Shown here: piece after piece, positions 54,245-64,000 of the stretch | Layout: each line of letters starts with the position of its first letter | How positions within the stretch are numbered: the first letter of the stretch is position 1 | NCBI RefSeq assembly: GCF_042853465.1 | Contig: NZ_AP031497.1 | Coordinates: 2,604,001-2,668,000 of the forward strand | Direction: 5' to 3' | DNA length: 64,000 nt | From: Simiduia litorea | GTDB taxonomy: Bacteria; Pseudomonadota; Gammaproteobacteria; Pseudomonadales; Cellvibrionaceae | The notes under the pieces: generated by a model | The model's database searches: none | What the model saw: only the letters and a program-made list of their open reading frames with translations | What the model was told of the DNA's origin: nothing | Made by a program: the position numbers and the translations under genes

Positions 54245-55834
54245 TTAGCTCATGCCTTGACTGCGTAAGTAATCATCGTAAGTGCCATGAAAATCGACGA
54301 TACCATTCGGTGTTAATTCGATAATTCGGGTGGCCAATGAAGACACAAACTCGCGGTCGTGGCTGACAAACATGAGGGTGCCTGCGTAGTTATCTAAGGC
54401 CAAGTTGAGCGACTCAATAGATTCCATATCCAAGTGGTTCGTGGGTTCATCGAGCAGCATGATATTGGGCTTTTGCAGCATTAATTTGCCGAATAGCATA
54501 CGGCCCTGCTCACCACCAGAAATCACATCGACTTTTTTGGCGATATCGTGTTGAGAAAACAAAAGCCGGCCGAGTGTGCCGCGAATAACTTGTTCGTCGT
54601 CACCTTCCTGACCCCACTGATTCATCCAATCCACCAAGGTTTTTGGATCTTTAAAATCGCGCGCATGATCCTGAGCGTAGTAGCCAATATTGGCATTCTC
54701 AGACCACTTGATCGTACCGTCGTTCGCCGGGACTTCACCCACTAAACACTTCAACAGGGTCGACTTACCAATACCGTTAGGCCCAATAATGGCAATGCGC
54801 TCACCTACTTCTACTGTGAGGTCTAAATCTCTAAATAACTTCTCATCGTATTCTTTCGCCAAGCCATGCACTTCAAGGGCCAAGCGGTGTAGTTTCTTTT
54901 CTTGCTCGAAGCGGATGTAGGGGCTCTGGCGGCTAGAGGGCTTAACCTCTTCCAGCTTAATTTTATCTATCTGCTTGGCGCGCGAGGTGGCCTGCTTGGA
55001 CTTAGACGCGTTGGCCGAGAAGCGACTAACGAAGGCTTTAAGGTCGGCAATTTGCGCCTTTTTCTTGGCGTTATCGGCCTGCAAGCGCTCTGTCGCTTGA
55101 GTGGCGGCAGTCATATACTCATCGTAATTGCCGTGGTAAACCCGCAGTTCACCGTAATCGAGATCTGCCATGTGCGTGCACACGCTGTTTAAAAAATGGC
55201 GATCGTGCGAAATAATTATCATGGTGCAATTACGCTGGTTCAATACACCTTCCAACCAGCGAATGGCGTTGATATCCAAGTTGTTGGTCGGCTCATCGAG
55301 CAACATGATATCGGGCTCAGAAAACAGTGCCTGCGCCAACAGCACGCGCAGCTTCCAACCTGGCGCCACTTCGCTCATCAGGCCGTAATGCTGCTCCACC
55401 GCAATACCGACGCCAATGAGCAATTCACCGGCCCGCGATTCAGCGGTATAGCCATCCATCTCGGCAAACTCAGACTCCAACTCAGCAGCGCGAATACCGT
55501 CTGCTTCCGTCATGTCTGGGTTGGCGTAGATAGCATCGCGTTCAGATTTGATCGCCCACAGCTCTGTGTGCCCCATGATGACCGTGTCGATCACCGAAAA
55601 TTCTTCGTAGGCGAACTGATCCTGCTTGAGCTTACCAATGCGCTCATTGGGGTCTTTCGATACGCTGCCTGCCGAGGGCTCCAAATCACCGCCGAGGATT
55701 TTCATGAAGGTCGACTTGCCGCAGCCATTGGCGCCGATTAACCCATAGCGATTACCTTCGCCAAACTTTACAGAGACATCTTCAAAAAGCGGCTTGGCGC
55801 CGAATTGCATGGTGATATTTGCAGTCGATAACAC
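54245..55834 (-). CDS. ybiT: ABC-F family ATPase YbiT
   Basis: This 529-residue protein has two ABC ATPase domains without membrane segments. The first Walker A is G-A-N-G-C-G-K-S-T, the second G-P-N-G-I-G-K-S-T; both domains carry the L-L-D-E-P-T-N motif. The inter-domain linker and the opening M-L-S-T-A-N-I-T-M-Q-F-G match YbiT closely. ABC-F proteins bind the ribosome E site and modulate translation or ribosome assembly. Confidence 0.93.
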   Translation of the reverse strand: MLSTANITMQFGAKPLFEDVSVKFGEGNRYGLIGANGCGKSTFMKILGGDLEPSAGSVSKDPNERIGKLKQDQFAYEEFSVIDTVIMGHTELWAIKSERDAIYANPDMTEADGIRAAELESEFAEMDGYTAESRAGELLIGVGIAVEQHYGLMSEVAPGWKLRVLLAQALFSEPDIMLLDEPTNNLDINAIRWLEGVLNQRNCTMIIISHDRHFLNSVCTHMADLDYGELRVYHGNYDEYMTAATQATERLQADNAKKKAQIADLKAFVSRFSANASKSKQATSRAKQIDKIKLEEVKPSSRQSPYIRFEQEKKLHRLALEVHGLAKEYDEKLFRDLDLTVEVGERIAIIGPNGIGKSTLLKCLVGEVPANDGTIKWSENANIGYYAQDHARDFKDPKTLVDWMNQWGQEGDDEQVIRGTLGRLLFSQHDIAKKVDVISGGEQGRMLFGKLMLQKPNIMLLDEPTNHLDMESIESLNLALDNYAGTLMFVSHDREFVSSLATRIIELTPNGIVDFHGTYDDYLRSQGMS

Positions 55835-56664
55835 AGTAAAAATCCAAAGTCAGAAAAGGTGAATAATGGGTAAGCCACTCAACTGGGGCAAAAAATAAGC
55901 GGCGCATTATGCCACAGACCACCACCTCACAACACTGAAACCGGCTTATCTAGGGCAATTGGCCGCCAGCGCCATGAAATGCGGTGCACAAGCATTTCAA
56001 CGATAGGTCCCCTAGCCAACGCAGCGCAGCGCTAGGTCTAGTCACAGCGTGCCGTATAGGTAGGTTGCTCCCACAGAAACAGGCTAATGTGAGGCTAACC
56101 CGAACAATAAGCAGGCAAGGTCGTGTGCGCAAAAAAGCGAAAGACCGAGAAGGATGTAATTAGGACCGAGCAAGGATCGCGGTGAAGGGTCTTTCGTTTC
56201 TGTTGACCAACGTAGGTATCGAGTCATCACGCACCAATAACTTAGCAACAGCAACCCTGGAAGCGAGTTGAGCGAGCATCGGCTAATAGCACCCTGGTAA
56301 ATGGTAATAACGGCTTAACCACCTTTCTGAAGAGTGGTGATAAAGTTTGTTTTAGCCCTATTGAGGGTCAGATTTTACCAGCTGTCGACGTACAATCGCG
56401 TCATAGCAACAGGGTAAAATGCAAAGTGGCAACAGCAAGAACACCACGATCAACGCCAACCCACACTGGTTCGGTCGTACCAACAAGAGTTGCAGCAACC
56501 TCGGCGTTAAACTTTAAGTGATAAGAAAAAAGTAAACTGAGTCGAAGCTCGGTAAAATAGCACCGCCTTCAAGCTGTAAGCGCGCGAAGGCGGTGTTACA
56601 TTTGAGCAATGACGGCTGGCAACATAATCGCTGGGTCGTTAAAACAAGGAATAGAGCAGAGCCA
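55835..56664. other. Intergenic region upstream of the kinase cluster
   Basis: About 830 bases. Apart from one hairpin at 56561-56595, no gene or repeat array is supported. The promoter for the kinase-caspase genes should be here. Confidence 0.45.
56561..56595. repeat. Hairpin in the leader of the kinase gene
   Basis: CACCGCCTTC and GAAGGCGGTG are 15 bases apart, 70 bases ahead of the kinase start. It may be an operator or leader hairpin. A terminator is unlikely since no T run follows. Confidence 0.45.
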
Positions 56665-58176
56665 ATGCCAAAAGTTGAGCCAGTTAACCCATCCGCCGAT
56701 CAGGTCGACGACAAAACGGTGATTTCTCGTCGCCAACAGGATGAGGCAACGGTAATTGTCGCAAACAAACCGTCCGCGCCGGTGCGAGGAAACACCACCG
56801 CCGAAGAAAGAAATGATAAAACCGTCGCTCGAAGCGCGCCCCCTCGACCAACTGAAACCGCCTCGCCAACGCAAACCGGCAACCAAACACAAACACTAAA
56901 CCCGCTAACCAACACCTTACATGTACCCTATGCGGTCGGTGGCGACGTCATTAAAGAACGTTTCATTATTGAAAAAGTGCTTGGCCAAGGCGGCATGGGC
57001 ATCGTCTGTAAAGCGGTGGATTTACGCAAAGTAGAAGCTGAAGACCAGCAACCGCATGTTGCGATTAAATTGCTGTCACACGAATTTTCCAAGCACGCCG
57101 ATGCGTTTAAATCGCTGCAGCGCGAAACGAAAAAAACCCAGTCACTCGCGCACCCCAATATCATCACTGTTTATGATTTCGACCGAGACAACGACACCAT
57201 TTTCATGACCATGGAAGTGCTGGACGGCCACCCACTCGATGATATTTTAAAAGGCAAAACAGACGTTGTTTTAGATAAGAAGGCATCTATTAAAGCGGTT
57301 AGGGAAATTGCACTCGCGTTGGAGTACGCACATTCTAAAGGCATCGTGCACTCGGACTTAAAGCCGGGCAACATTTTTTACACCCGGTCAGGCCAAGTCA
57401 AAGTTTTGGACTTCGGCATCGCCCGCGCCTTTAACGACGAGCGCAATAAAGACAGTTTTGATGCTGGCAACTTAAATGCCATCACACCAAAATATGCTAG
57501 CCTCGAAATGTTTGAGCGCCAGCCGCCAGACCCAAGGGACGACATCTATGCGCTCGGCTTAATTGCCGCTGAATTACTCACTGGCAAACACCCCTATCAG
57601 AGCCGATATGCACCCGAGGTTAAAGAAGAAAAACTCAAGCCGAGCTATTTAAAACCACCAGGATTTCTTTATAGCCGTTTACTTAATAACGCCATAGCGC
57701 TACACAAGAACAACCGAACCCAAAGTGTCAGCCAATTTCTATCTCAGCTAAACTGGGCCGAAAAAGGGTTCCAACGCCTCTCTATCGCCGGAACGATTGT
57801 GGCGGCCCTACTCATTGCCAACGCCTATATTATTGACTCTGTCAGCGATAAAGTGCCCTTGTCGGAATTGCCCGAAGCACAACAAATTCTAGTGACCACA
57901 AATCTAGCCAACGCCAAACAAGCTTTGTCATTTAAAGATTACAATGGCGCGATTATTTATTTAGAAAAAGTGTACGCCGTACACCCAAGCAACGATGACG
58001 TAGAAGACTACACCGCTGGCATTCTCAGCGCGATTGAGACCACATCAAAAGGTCTGCAAGCCGGCGAAGAGCGCGACTATTTAATCAGCCAACTAGAGCA
58101 AATCGGGCAATATGAATTTATACAAAGAAACGATCACTACAAACCGCTGCTGGAAAAATTAACGAAAACGCTGTAG
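56665..58176 (+). CDS. Membrane-anchored Ser/Thr protein kinase
   Basis: This 503-residue protein has an N-terminal disordered region with repeated T-V-type sites (D-K-T-V-I at 16-20, E-A-T-V-I at 27-31, D-K-T-V at 51-54), a Hanks-type kinase at about 97-360 and a membrane helix at 374-391, then a helical C-terminal part. Gly loop G-Q-G-G-M-G (107-112), Lys135, catalytic loop H-S-D-L-K-P-G-N (Asp231) and D-F-G (249-251) are present. The loop has Ser where Arg is usual, so it is not an RD kinase. It phosphorylates Ser/Thr on the cytoplasmic side. The earlier start at 56593 is possible but less likely. Confidence 0.85.
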   Translation: MPKVEPVNPSADQVDDKTVISRRQQDEATVIVANKPSAPVRGNTTAEERNDKTVARSAPPRPTETASPTQTGNQTQTLNPLTNTLHVPYAVGGDVIKERFIIEKVLGQGGMGIVCKAVDLRKVEAEDQQPHVAIKLLSHEFSKHADAFKSLQRETKKTQSLAHPNIITVYDFDRDNDTIFMTMEVLDGHPLDDILKGKTDVVLDKKASIKAVREIALALEYAHSKGIVHSDLKPGNIFYTRSGQVKVLDFGIARAFNDERNKDSFDAGNLNAITPKYASLEMFERQPPDPRDDIYALGLIAAELLTGKHPYQSRYAPEVKEEKLKPSYLKPPGFLYSRLLNNAIALHKNNRTQSVSQFLSQLNWAEKGFQRLSIAGTIVAALLIANAYIIDSVSDKVPLSELPEAQQILVTTNLANAKQALSFKDYNGAIIYLEKVYAVHPSNDDVEDYTAGILSAIETTSKGLQAGEERDYLISQLEQIGQYEFIQRNDHYKPLLEKLTKTL

Positions 58177-58196
58177 CGATCTAACGGAAAAATGAT

Positions 58197-59873
58197 ATGG
58201 AGATTAACGTGAAAAACACATCGACCTACCTAAGCTCGGCTTTTAGCCTCATCACCTACCCACTGGTCGCAATCGGCCTTGTTGCCTGCGCCTCATCGGC
58301 CGGCGACAAAAGCAATATGTCGGCCACAGAACAACGCACTGCCCGCATCGCCGAACTTCAGGTCGTGGATTGTTCTCTCCCAGGACAAACCCGCATGCTA
58401 GGTAATACGCCCTACATGACACCACGCCGACCCGCTACGCTCACCGCGGCAGAGTGCCAGACCCGCGGCGGTGAGTATGTCGCCTATGATCGAGCCGATC
58501 TCAAAACCGCCTTAGCTGTTTGGCTACCTGCGGCAGAACAAGGCGATGCAGAAGCGCAAGTGAATGTCGGTGAAATTTTCGAGAAAGGCGCCGGTGGCTC
58601 ACCCAACTACCAAGCAGCCGCCATTTGGTATAAAAAAGCAGCAGACCAAGGCAACAAGCGCGGTCAATTCAATATTGGCACACTCTACGAACAAGGTTTG
58701 GGCGTTGAAAAGGATCAGATCGCCGCCCTAGACTGGTATCGTCAGGCATGGGGATTGCCCAAAGATGACTTAGTGTTTCAATCCAGCGTCACGAAACAAC
58801 AAACGGAAATTACCGAGGCCTTAAACAAAGAAATTCGCAGTAAAAACCTTCAAATTAAGGCGATGAAAAACCAAATTGCCGACCTTAACGCCAGCCTCGT
58901 CAAAGCCAACAACAGCGAACTGAAAGGCCAAATCCAAGAACTCAATGCTATTGTCTCCCAATTAGAGCAAGAGGCAAAAACTGCGCAACAAAAAGTAACC
59001 TTGTACCCACGCGCCGATCAATTGGTGGTGCGCACACCCACAGCTGCAACACAAAATGGCAAAGTTTCGGGCCACGTAGAATCCATCGGCAACACATCGG
59101 ATGTGTCACTTAAAAATATTAATTTTGGAAAGTTTTATGCGCTGGTTATTGGCGTCCAAAACTATGAGAAAATCAATAGCCTTGAAACACCAATCAACGA
59201 CATTAATGCCATCGCCGAAACACTGACTAAACGTTACAACTTTAACGTCACAAAGGTCATAAACGCGGATGATGTTGGCGTTATGGAAGCCATAAATAAT
59301 ATCAACGAGAAACTAACGGAAAATGACAACCTTCTCATCTTCTACGCCGGTCACGGTGCGCGCTTAGCCTCTGGCGATGTAGAAGCCGGCTATTGGCTGC
59401 CAACAAATGCCGAAGCACCACCACGTGATACTTACTGGGTTGCCAATGAATTTGTTACTCGCCACCTAGCGCGATTTAAAGCAAAACGTGTGTTGGTGGT
59501 GGCCGACTCTTGCTATTCAGGCCTTTTGTCTAGCGCGCCCGGGTTTCTCATGATGGGTGCAGATGGCAAATACACCGATGAATACATTGCTTACAAAGCC
59601 GACAAGCGCTCGAGATTATTACTCACCTCAGGTGGCGACAACCCTGTGCTAGATAGCGTTAACACAGGTCATTCTATATTCACCCAAGCGTTCCTAAAAG
59701 CCTTGAACTCAAACAACGACATTTTTTCTGCGCCTGAATTATTCCTGCAGTTAAAAGCTGAGGTCAGCAAGTCAGCTAAAGCTGTCAAGTTCAGCCAGAC
59801 ACCCGAATATAAAACCATTAAAGGTGCGGGCCACGAAGTGGGTGATTTTTTCTTTATCCCCACTAAATCTTAA
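58197..59873 (+). CDS. Lipoprotein with Sel1 repeats and a caspase-like (C14) domain
   Basis: This 558-residue protein has a signal peptide with a lipobox-like L-V-A-C near residue 31, two Sel1-type repeats (A-E-A-Q-V-N-V-G and G-Q-F-N-I-G-T-L-Y-E-Q-G-L-G-V), a coiled coil and a C-terminal caspase-fold peptidase. The dyad is His386 in F-Y-A-G-H-G and Cys439 in D-S-C-Y-S-G. It is therefore predicted to be exported, unusual for a caspase-like enzyme. GTG 58209 after GGAG is an alternative start. It follows the kinase by 21 bases and is probably cotranscribed. Confidence 0.8.
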   Translation: MEINVKNTSTYLSSAFSLITYPLVAIGLVACASSAGDKSNMSATEQRTARIAELQVVDCSLPGQTRMLGNTPYMTPRRPATLTAAECQTRGGEYVAYDRADLKTALAVWLPAAEQGDAEAQVNVGEIFEKGAGGSPNYQAAAIWYKKAADQGNKRGQFNIGTLYEQGLGVEKDQIAALDWYRQAWGLPKDDLVFQSSVTKQQTEITEALNKEIRSKNLQIKAMKNQIADLNASLVKANNSELKGQIQELNAIVSQLEQEAKTAQQKVTLYPRADQLVVRTPTAATQNGKVSGHVESIGNTSDVSLKNINFGKFYALVIGVQNYEKINSLETPINDINAIAETLTKRYNFNVTKVINADDVGVMEAINNINEKLTENDNLLIFYAGHGARLASGDVEAGYWLPTNAEAPPRDTYWVANEFVTRHLARFKAKRVLVVADSCYSGLLSSAPGFLMMGADGKYTDEYIAYKADKRSRLLLTSGGDNPVLDSVNTGHSIFTQAFLKALNSNNDIFSAPELFLQLKAEVSKSAKAVKFSQTPEYKTIKGAGHEVGDFFFIPTKS

Positions 59874-59914
59874 AAAGTCGACGTAGAACGCGAGAAAACG
59901 GAAAGGTTAAACCG

Positions 59915-61390
59915 ATGAAAACGACAACTGCAATCTTACACGTTACGACACTCACCTTGGGTGCCGCTCTCAGCGCTTCCACTCTCGCTGACCTAAGCGA
60001 TTTACAAGGTCAATTTCAGAGCGAGCTGGAAGAGTTGGCGGCGATTACCAATCAAAACACCTACGACGAGCTGAAGCAACAAGGTTGTAACGATCAGGAT
60101 CGAGAACCTACAGAAAGCTGTACCGCGAGCACATTCCTAGTCTGGCAAAACGTGCGCGAACTGGTTCATACGGCCAATGAACTTATCGATTCCGGTCCAA
60201 CGCAATTTAGTTTAGATCTCGATCTCGAAGGGCTTGGGTTTTCGCTGCGCTGGACCGCGGGCGAAGAATTCTCATCACAAGAATCTATGACAAATAGCTT
60301 TGCTGGCGGTCAGCTTTCCAATCTTTCATCCAGAATAACGGCCTTGCGCAGCGGCGCATCAGGTTTTTCAATTGCCAACTGGACAAATCCGCAGCAAAAC
60401 AACATCGCCATGTCTTCCGGCCTAAACGCTGGCGACGACATTAACGCCAGCGACGCTTGGTCGCGCTGGGGCGGTTTTTTAAATGGCAGTTACACCTACG
60501 GCAACCAAGATCCAACCCAGCGGGAAGATGCCTTCGACTTTGACGGTTCAGACATCAACGGCGGTGTGGACTATCGAATTAACGACAATTGGGTGGTTGG
60601 TGGACTTATTGGCTACCAAACCCAGGAGATCAATTTCGATTCATCACTGAGTATTGTGGATGGTGGGGTCAACATGGATGGCTGGTCGATTCTACCTTTT
60701 GTGCTCTATCAAGATGAACATTGGTTTACGAATTTATCAGCCGGTTACCAAAAAAGTGACTTCGACACTGAACGCAGCATAAGATATCCCTCATTAAACC
60801 CCAATGTTGGCAGCGTAAATACCGTCGCCATCAGTTCAAATAGCGCCTCTACCTGGCTTGCAAATTGGGCTGGCGGCTATAGCTTCAGCATTACCGACGC
60901 CTTTACCATCGAACCATCGGTAGGCGTCAACTATCAGCACGTAAGCATTAGCGATTACACCGAAAAAGACTTACAAAACGACGGTTTTAACTTCCTCGTT
61001 CTGGAACAGACTATCAAATCGTTAGAAACTGTATTTTCACTTAAAGCTCAATATGTATTCAGTACGTCCTATGGTGTTTTTCTGCCCTACGTAAACCTTC
61101 AATCATTTTCTCAACAAGAAACCGACGATCGCTATATCGACGCGATTTACGCCAACGCGTCATCAGTGATCACCGACAACGCCCGCTTCTCGCTACCGAC
61201 AAACACACCCGATAGCGATTATAAAATTTACGGTATCGGTTTAGCGGCGGTACTCCGTGGCGCCAGTCAAAAAACCCTGGATGCGCCAGCCAGCGGCGGC
61301 ATCCAAGCCTTTTTAAACTACCGAGAAATTATTGATGTAGGCGACTACAGTCAGAAAATAATTGCCGGTGGTATACGCTACGAATTTTAG
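59915..61390 (+). CDS. Outer-membrane beta-barrel (autotransporter-type) protein
   Basis: This 491-residue protein has a signal peptide (residues 1-25) and a helical N-terminal domain to about 150. The rest is a chain of amphipathic strands ending in an aromatic residue (G-G-I-R-Y-E-F), as outer-membrane barrels do. The barrel resembles autotransporter translocators, but the passenger is short. It sits 42 bases after the caspase-like gene, so a link with the kinase set is likely. Confidence 0.75.
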   Translation: MKTTTAILHVTTLTLGAALSASTLADLSDLQGQFQSELEELAAITNQNTYDELKQQGCNDQDREPTESCTASTFLVWQNVRELVHTANELIDSGPTQFSLDLDLEGLGFSLRWTAGEEFSSQESMTNSFAGGQLSNLSSRITALRSGASGFSIANWTNPQQNNIAMSSGLNAGDDINASDAWSRWGGFLNGSYTYGNQDPTQREDAFDFDGSDINGGVDYRINDNWVVGGLIGYQTQEINFDSSLSIVDGGVNMDGWSILPFVLYQDEHWFTNLSAGYQKSDFDTERSIRYPSLNPNVGSVNTVAISSNSASTWLANWAGGYSFSITDAFTIEPSVGVNYQHVSISDYTEKDLQNDGFNFLVLEQTIKSLETVFSLKAQYVFSTSYGVFLPYVNLQSFSQQETDDRYIDAIYANASSVITDNARFSLPTNTPDSDYKIYGIGLAAVLRGASQKTLDAPASGGIQAFLNYREIIDVGDYSQKIIAGGIRYEF

Positions 61391-61436
61391 TCACTGAAGA
61401 CGCTCATTAATTCCAGTTTACGGAAACTTATCAATC

Positions 61437-64000
61437 ATGAATCAGCCAATAGTCACAACCATTGCAAAGCGCCTCTTTATGTCAGCGGCTTTTCTTTTCA
61501 CGCTCTCGCACATCACCGCTTGCGGTGGTGGTGGCAGCGGTGGCTACGCCAGCAACCAAGATGATAAAAGACCGCCTGTAGCTATCGCCAGCGCCTTGAC
61601 CATTGAAAACATATCGACACCTACGACTAAGCGTTATCAAGCAAGGGCGAATAGCCAAATTGTATTAACAGGCAAAGACAGCTATAGCGATTATGCGCCC
61701 ATCTTAACCTACAACTGGACACAACTTTCCGGGCAAACAGTTACCCTCGTAGAGCGAACCTCTAACGCAGTCGCATTTGACGCCCCAGCCTTAGGCGACA
61801 CTGCGGAACTTCGATTTCAACTCAGCATTACCGACGCCAACGGTAACACCGACACCGATGAAATTGAAATTGATATACAAGCCGTTAACGATGCCAATCG
61901 CTTTCTGTCGCACCCCAACACGCCTAAAAGTAAATTAACACTACTCGCAGCACTCAGTGGCGGTGAAAACACAGGGCCTTCGGAGCAAAGCTTCTCAGTC
62001 GAGGTCATCACGAGAGCGCATTGGCTAAATCGCCTAGGGGTCATGGATAACATCGTTGTAGACAGCCAAGAGCTAAGGTCAAAATTTCCTGAAAATTTCA
62101 ACCCCGCAACCAATTACGACCCCCTTGTCGAGGAAAGAAACCCTCGTTTGGATATCGATTTAGTTTTACTGAATATTGACGACATTAATAAGCATTTTGA
62201 AACCGAACAACGAGACAGACGGCTAGATATTCACCAGATTGGCACTGCTTATCTAACCATCGAAATGGTTCTGCAAGGCACGCCGGCAGTCAATTTTGAA
62301 CTCTTTGCGCTCAACGCCGATGGCGACATTATTGATCTAGCGTCTATTCAACCGGCAATGTTGGCGCAAGCGCACATGACGGCAACCAGCACAAGCGTAA
62401 ACACAGCTACGGTCGCAAGAAAACATCAACGCATCCAAAATACGGTTGTTTCATCCGCTCAGGGCCTCTTTTCTACCACCCTTCACATGGATAGATTACT
62501 GGCAGAACTCGGTCTTGAAAATGCCATTTCTGCGAATAACTATTACGCACTGCTCGATCCGAGCGGACAGTTTTCTTCGTTTAGCCAATGGTCAACATAC
62601 GCGGGCTTTACCGATGCAGACGGAAAAGCCATCGATGATCCTAACATTACTCACGCGCTCTATTTAAACAACTACGATTTGGGCTTTGGCCGCGATATGT
62701 GGTTGCGTAAAGACGGCATGGGCAATGTTTATAGTTACGTAACCAACTACCCAACGGTCGAGGCGGGGCTAGACGGCAGGCAAGACTTTGCCATTGTTGC
62801 CATGGAATATAGCGACAATCCCGACATCAACGGTGCCAATGCAAAAATTGTAAAATTTTATGCCTTCGTACCCGACGAACGCACCGGTGACTACATTAGA
62901 TCGGCAAGCATGAATTTCGATGGCCGCGGGGAAAAATTCTTGCCCGGTGTTTGCACGGCATGCCATCAGAGCTATCAAGAAGGCTCGCAATTTACCGATG
63001 TAGCACAGGCCGATCTCGATGCCACCTTCATGCCTTGGGATTTAGACTCACTGCTATTTGCCTCGGCTGAGAATCCCGCCTTAGTAGAATCGACATTGGA
63101 TGCGAGCAAATTTACCGCAGACACGTTAAAAAAATACAGTCGCGAATCACAGGAAGACGCACTTAGAAACCTAAACTTAGGTGCTCTGGCAACCTACAAA
63201 GATAACCCTGTACGTCACGCTGCTGCCATTCAACTGATTCATGGTTGGTATGGCGACGAAACGCAAGAGCTTGCCGTGGACCAATTACCGGATAACAACT
63301 TTAACGGTAATTATATACAGCCTGGCTGGGAGGCCGAACCCGAACTCTACCATCAGTCGTTTGCCCGTAACTGCCGTATTTGCCACGTACAACTTGAAGA
63401 TGCCGACACTAACTTCGATGACTACGACGAATTTATCAACAACGATAACCTGATAACCTATGTGTTCGAGCAGGGTGTTATGCCCATGGCTCGCTTAACG
63501 ATGGACAGATTCTGGGGCGGCAACGCCAGCGGTGCAGACGCATTGCGCAACCACTTAGAAGGCTTAGGCAAGACAACACCCTCGGCACCCGGTGCGCCCG
63601 TGGCAAGATTTACCGCCAGCGAGATCAATCCAACCATCGAAGACACCGTGGAGCTTGTCGCCGGCACCAGCCTGTTTCCACAAACGTATGCTTGGTCCCT
63701 AACGGCGCCTGCTAACTCTCTTGCCGCCCTCTCTTCCACCACAGGGACAACAACGAGCTTCAGCCCTGATTTGCCGGGAGAGAGTTACGCTCTAGTGCTA
63801 ACCGTGAGCAACGAATACGGGGTAGAAGCTCAAGACACTCAGGTCATCAGCAGTGCCGATCGAGCGCCTATTGCCCCTTGCTTGAGCGCTGATAGCAGTG
63901 CTTTAACCGAATCCGGCGCGCTTAATGGTATTGCCGTCGTTAGCCAACTGACCGTAAATCAACTTGGCGACGGCAATGTCACCCTGGCCAATACACTGAA
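61437..64000 (+). CDS. Large lipoprotein with two haem-binding CxxCH motifs (partial, runs off the end)
   Basis: The frame is open for over 850 residues to the window end. The start has a signal peptide and lipobox (I-T-A-C-G-G-G-G). An Ig/PKD-like module comes first (Y-N-W-T-Q-L-S-G), then a large central domain with C-T-A-C-H (about residue 505) and C-R-I-C-H (about 648), which are cytochrome c haem sites, and another PKD-like module near the end. It is probably an extracytoplasmic electron-transfer or surface protein. It follows the barrel gene by 46 bases and may be its partner. Confidence 0.8.
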   Translation, partial: MNQPIVTTIAKRLFMSAAFLFTLSHITACGGGGSGGYASNQDDKRPPVAIASALTIENISTPTTKRYQARANSQIVLTGKDSYSDYAPILTYNWTQLSGQTVTLVERTSNAVAFDAPALGDTAELRFQLSITDANGNTDTDEIEIDIQAVNDANRFLSHPNTPKSKLTLLAALSGGENTGPSEQSFSVEVITRAHWLNRLGVMDNIVVDSQELRSKFPENFNPATNYDPLVEERNPRLDIDLVLLNIDDINKHFETEQRDRRLDIHQIGTAYLTIEMVLQGTPAVNFELFALNADGDIIDLASIQPAMLAQAHMTATSTSVNTATVARKHQRIQNTVVSSAQGLFSTTLHMDRLLAELGLENAISANNYYALLDPSGQFSSFSQWSTYAGFTDADGKAIDDPNITHALYLNNYDLGFGRDMWLRKDGMGNVYSYVTNYPTVEAGLDGRQDFAIVAMEYSDNPDINGANAKIVKFYAFVPDERTGDYIRSASMNFDGRGEKFLPGVCTACHQSYQEGSQFTDVAQADLDATFMPWDLDSLLFASAENPALVESTLDASKFTADTLKKYSRESQEDALRNLNLGALATYKDNPVRHAAAIQLIHGWYGDETQELAVDQLPDNNFNGNYIQPGWEAEPELYHQSFARNCRICHVQLEDADTNFDDYDEFINNDNLITYVFEQGVMPMARLTMDRFWGGNASGADALRNHLEGLGKTTPSAPGAPVARFTASEINPTIEDTVELVAGTSLFPQTYAWSLTAPANSLAALSSTTGTTTSFSPDLPGESYALVLTVSNEYGVEAQDTQVISSADRAPIAPCLSADSSALTESGALNGIAVVSQLTVNQLGDGNVTLANTL

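Noticed and set aside
1..64000. CRISPR array, tRNA, rRNA or integron integrase
   Set aside because: I read both strands for regularly spaced repeats, cloverleaf-like genes and a tyrosine recombinase and found none that could be supported.

Overview
The window looks like chromosomal DNA of a free-living, probably marine or plant-surface gammaproteobacterium. Evidence includes GreB, a YbiT-type ABC-F protein, a Rof homologue, many lipoproteins, a secreted M9 collagenase with PKD and PPC domains, and moderate base composition. The style suggests the Cellvibrionales/Alteromonadales, but that placement is an inference and no rRNA or other marker is present.

Layout. 1-7.2 kb: a tight plus-strand gene set with a MotA/TolQ/ExbB-like channel protein, a degenerate HSP70-like protein with an FHA-like tail, two paralogous membrane-anchored VWA proteins, two lipoproteins and an M48 metalloprotease. 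It reads as one uncharacterised envelope machine. 7.4-21.6 kb: ordinary metabolism and secretion (acyl-CoA ligase, lipase, collagenase, DUF4397 lipoprotein, OlsF-like acyltransferase, ArsM, a ketoglutarate-semialdehyde-type dehydrogenase with half-site repeats at its promoter, GreB). 21.7-26.3 kb: a minus-strand molybdenum hydroxylase cluster (two structural subunits, a MocA-type cytidylyltransferase, XdhC) preceded by a Rof homologue. 26.9-30 kb: a GbsR/MarR regulator and a methyltransferase diverging around a perfect 17-bp inverted repeat, then a diguanylate cyclase. 30.6-34.1 kb: a large wHTH-NTPase-TM-TPR regulator coupled to a small DP-EP-like protein. 34.5-38.5 kb: GabD, a LysR regulator and a two-subunit CoA transferase.

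38.9-46 kb is an AT-rich accessory island. It holds integron gene cassettes. Two cassettes can be delimited because the first bases of each are the exact reverse complement of the left end of its own attC site. An IS3-family element sits inside the first attC. The second cassette encodes a 751-residue ATPase with a zinc-hook CxxC and an Arg-Glu-His arrangement like the RloC/PrrC anticodon nucleases, so it may be an antiphage gene. Small orphan genes and an extra signal peptidase follow. No integrase gene is in the window.

46-56 kb returns to ordinary genes (MerR plus PhzF, an RluA-type pseudouridine synthase, a GFA-family protein, a ketopantoate reductase, a thiolase, a periplasmic binding-like protein, YbiT). 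56.6-64 kb is a second possible system: a membrane-anchored Ser/Thr kinase, a Sel1-caspase lipoprotein, an outer-membrane beta-barrel protein and a large lipoprotein with two haem-binding motifs that runs off the window end.

Two clusters deserve attention as possible undescribed systems: the channel-plus-VWA set at the start and the kinase-caspase-barrel set at the end. The integron-borne nuclease candidate is the best defence lead.
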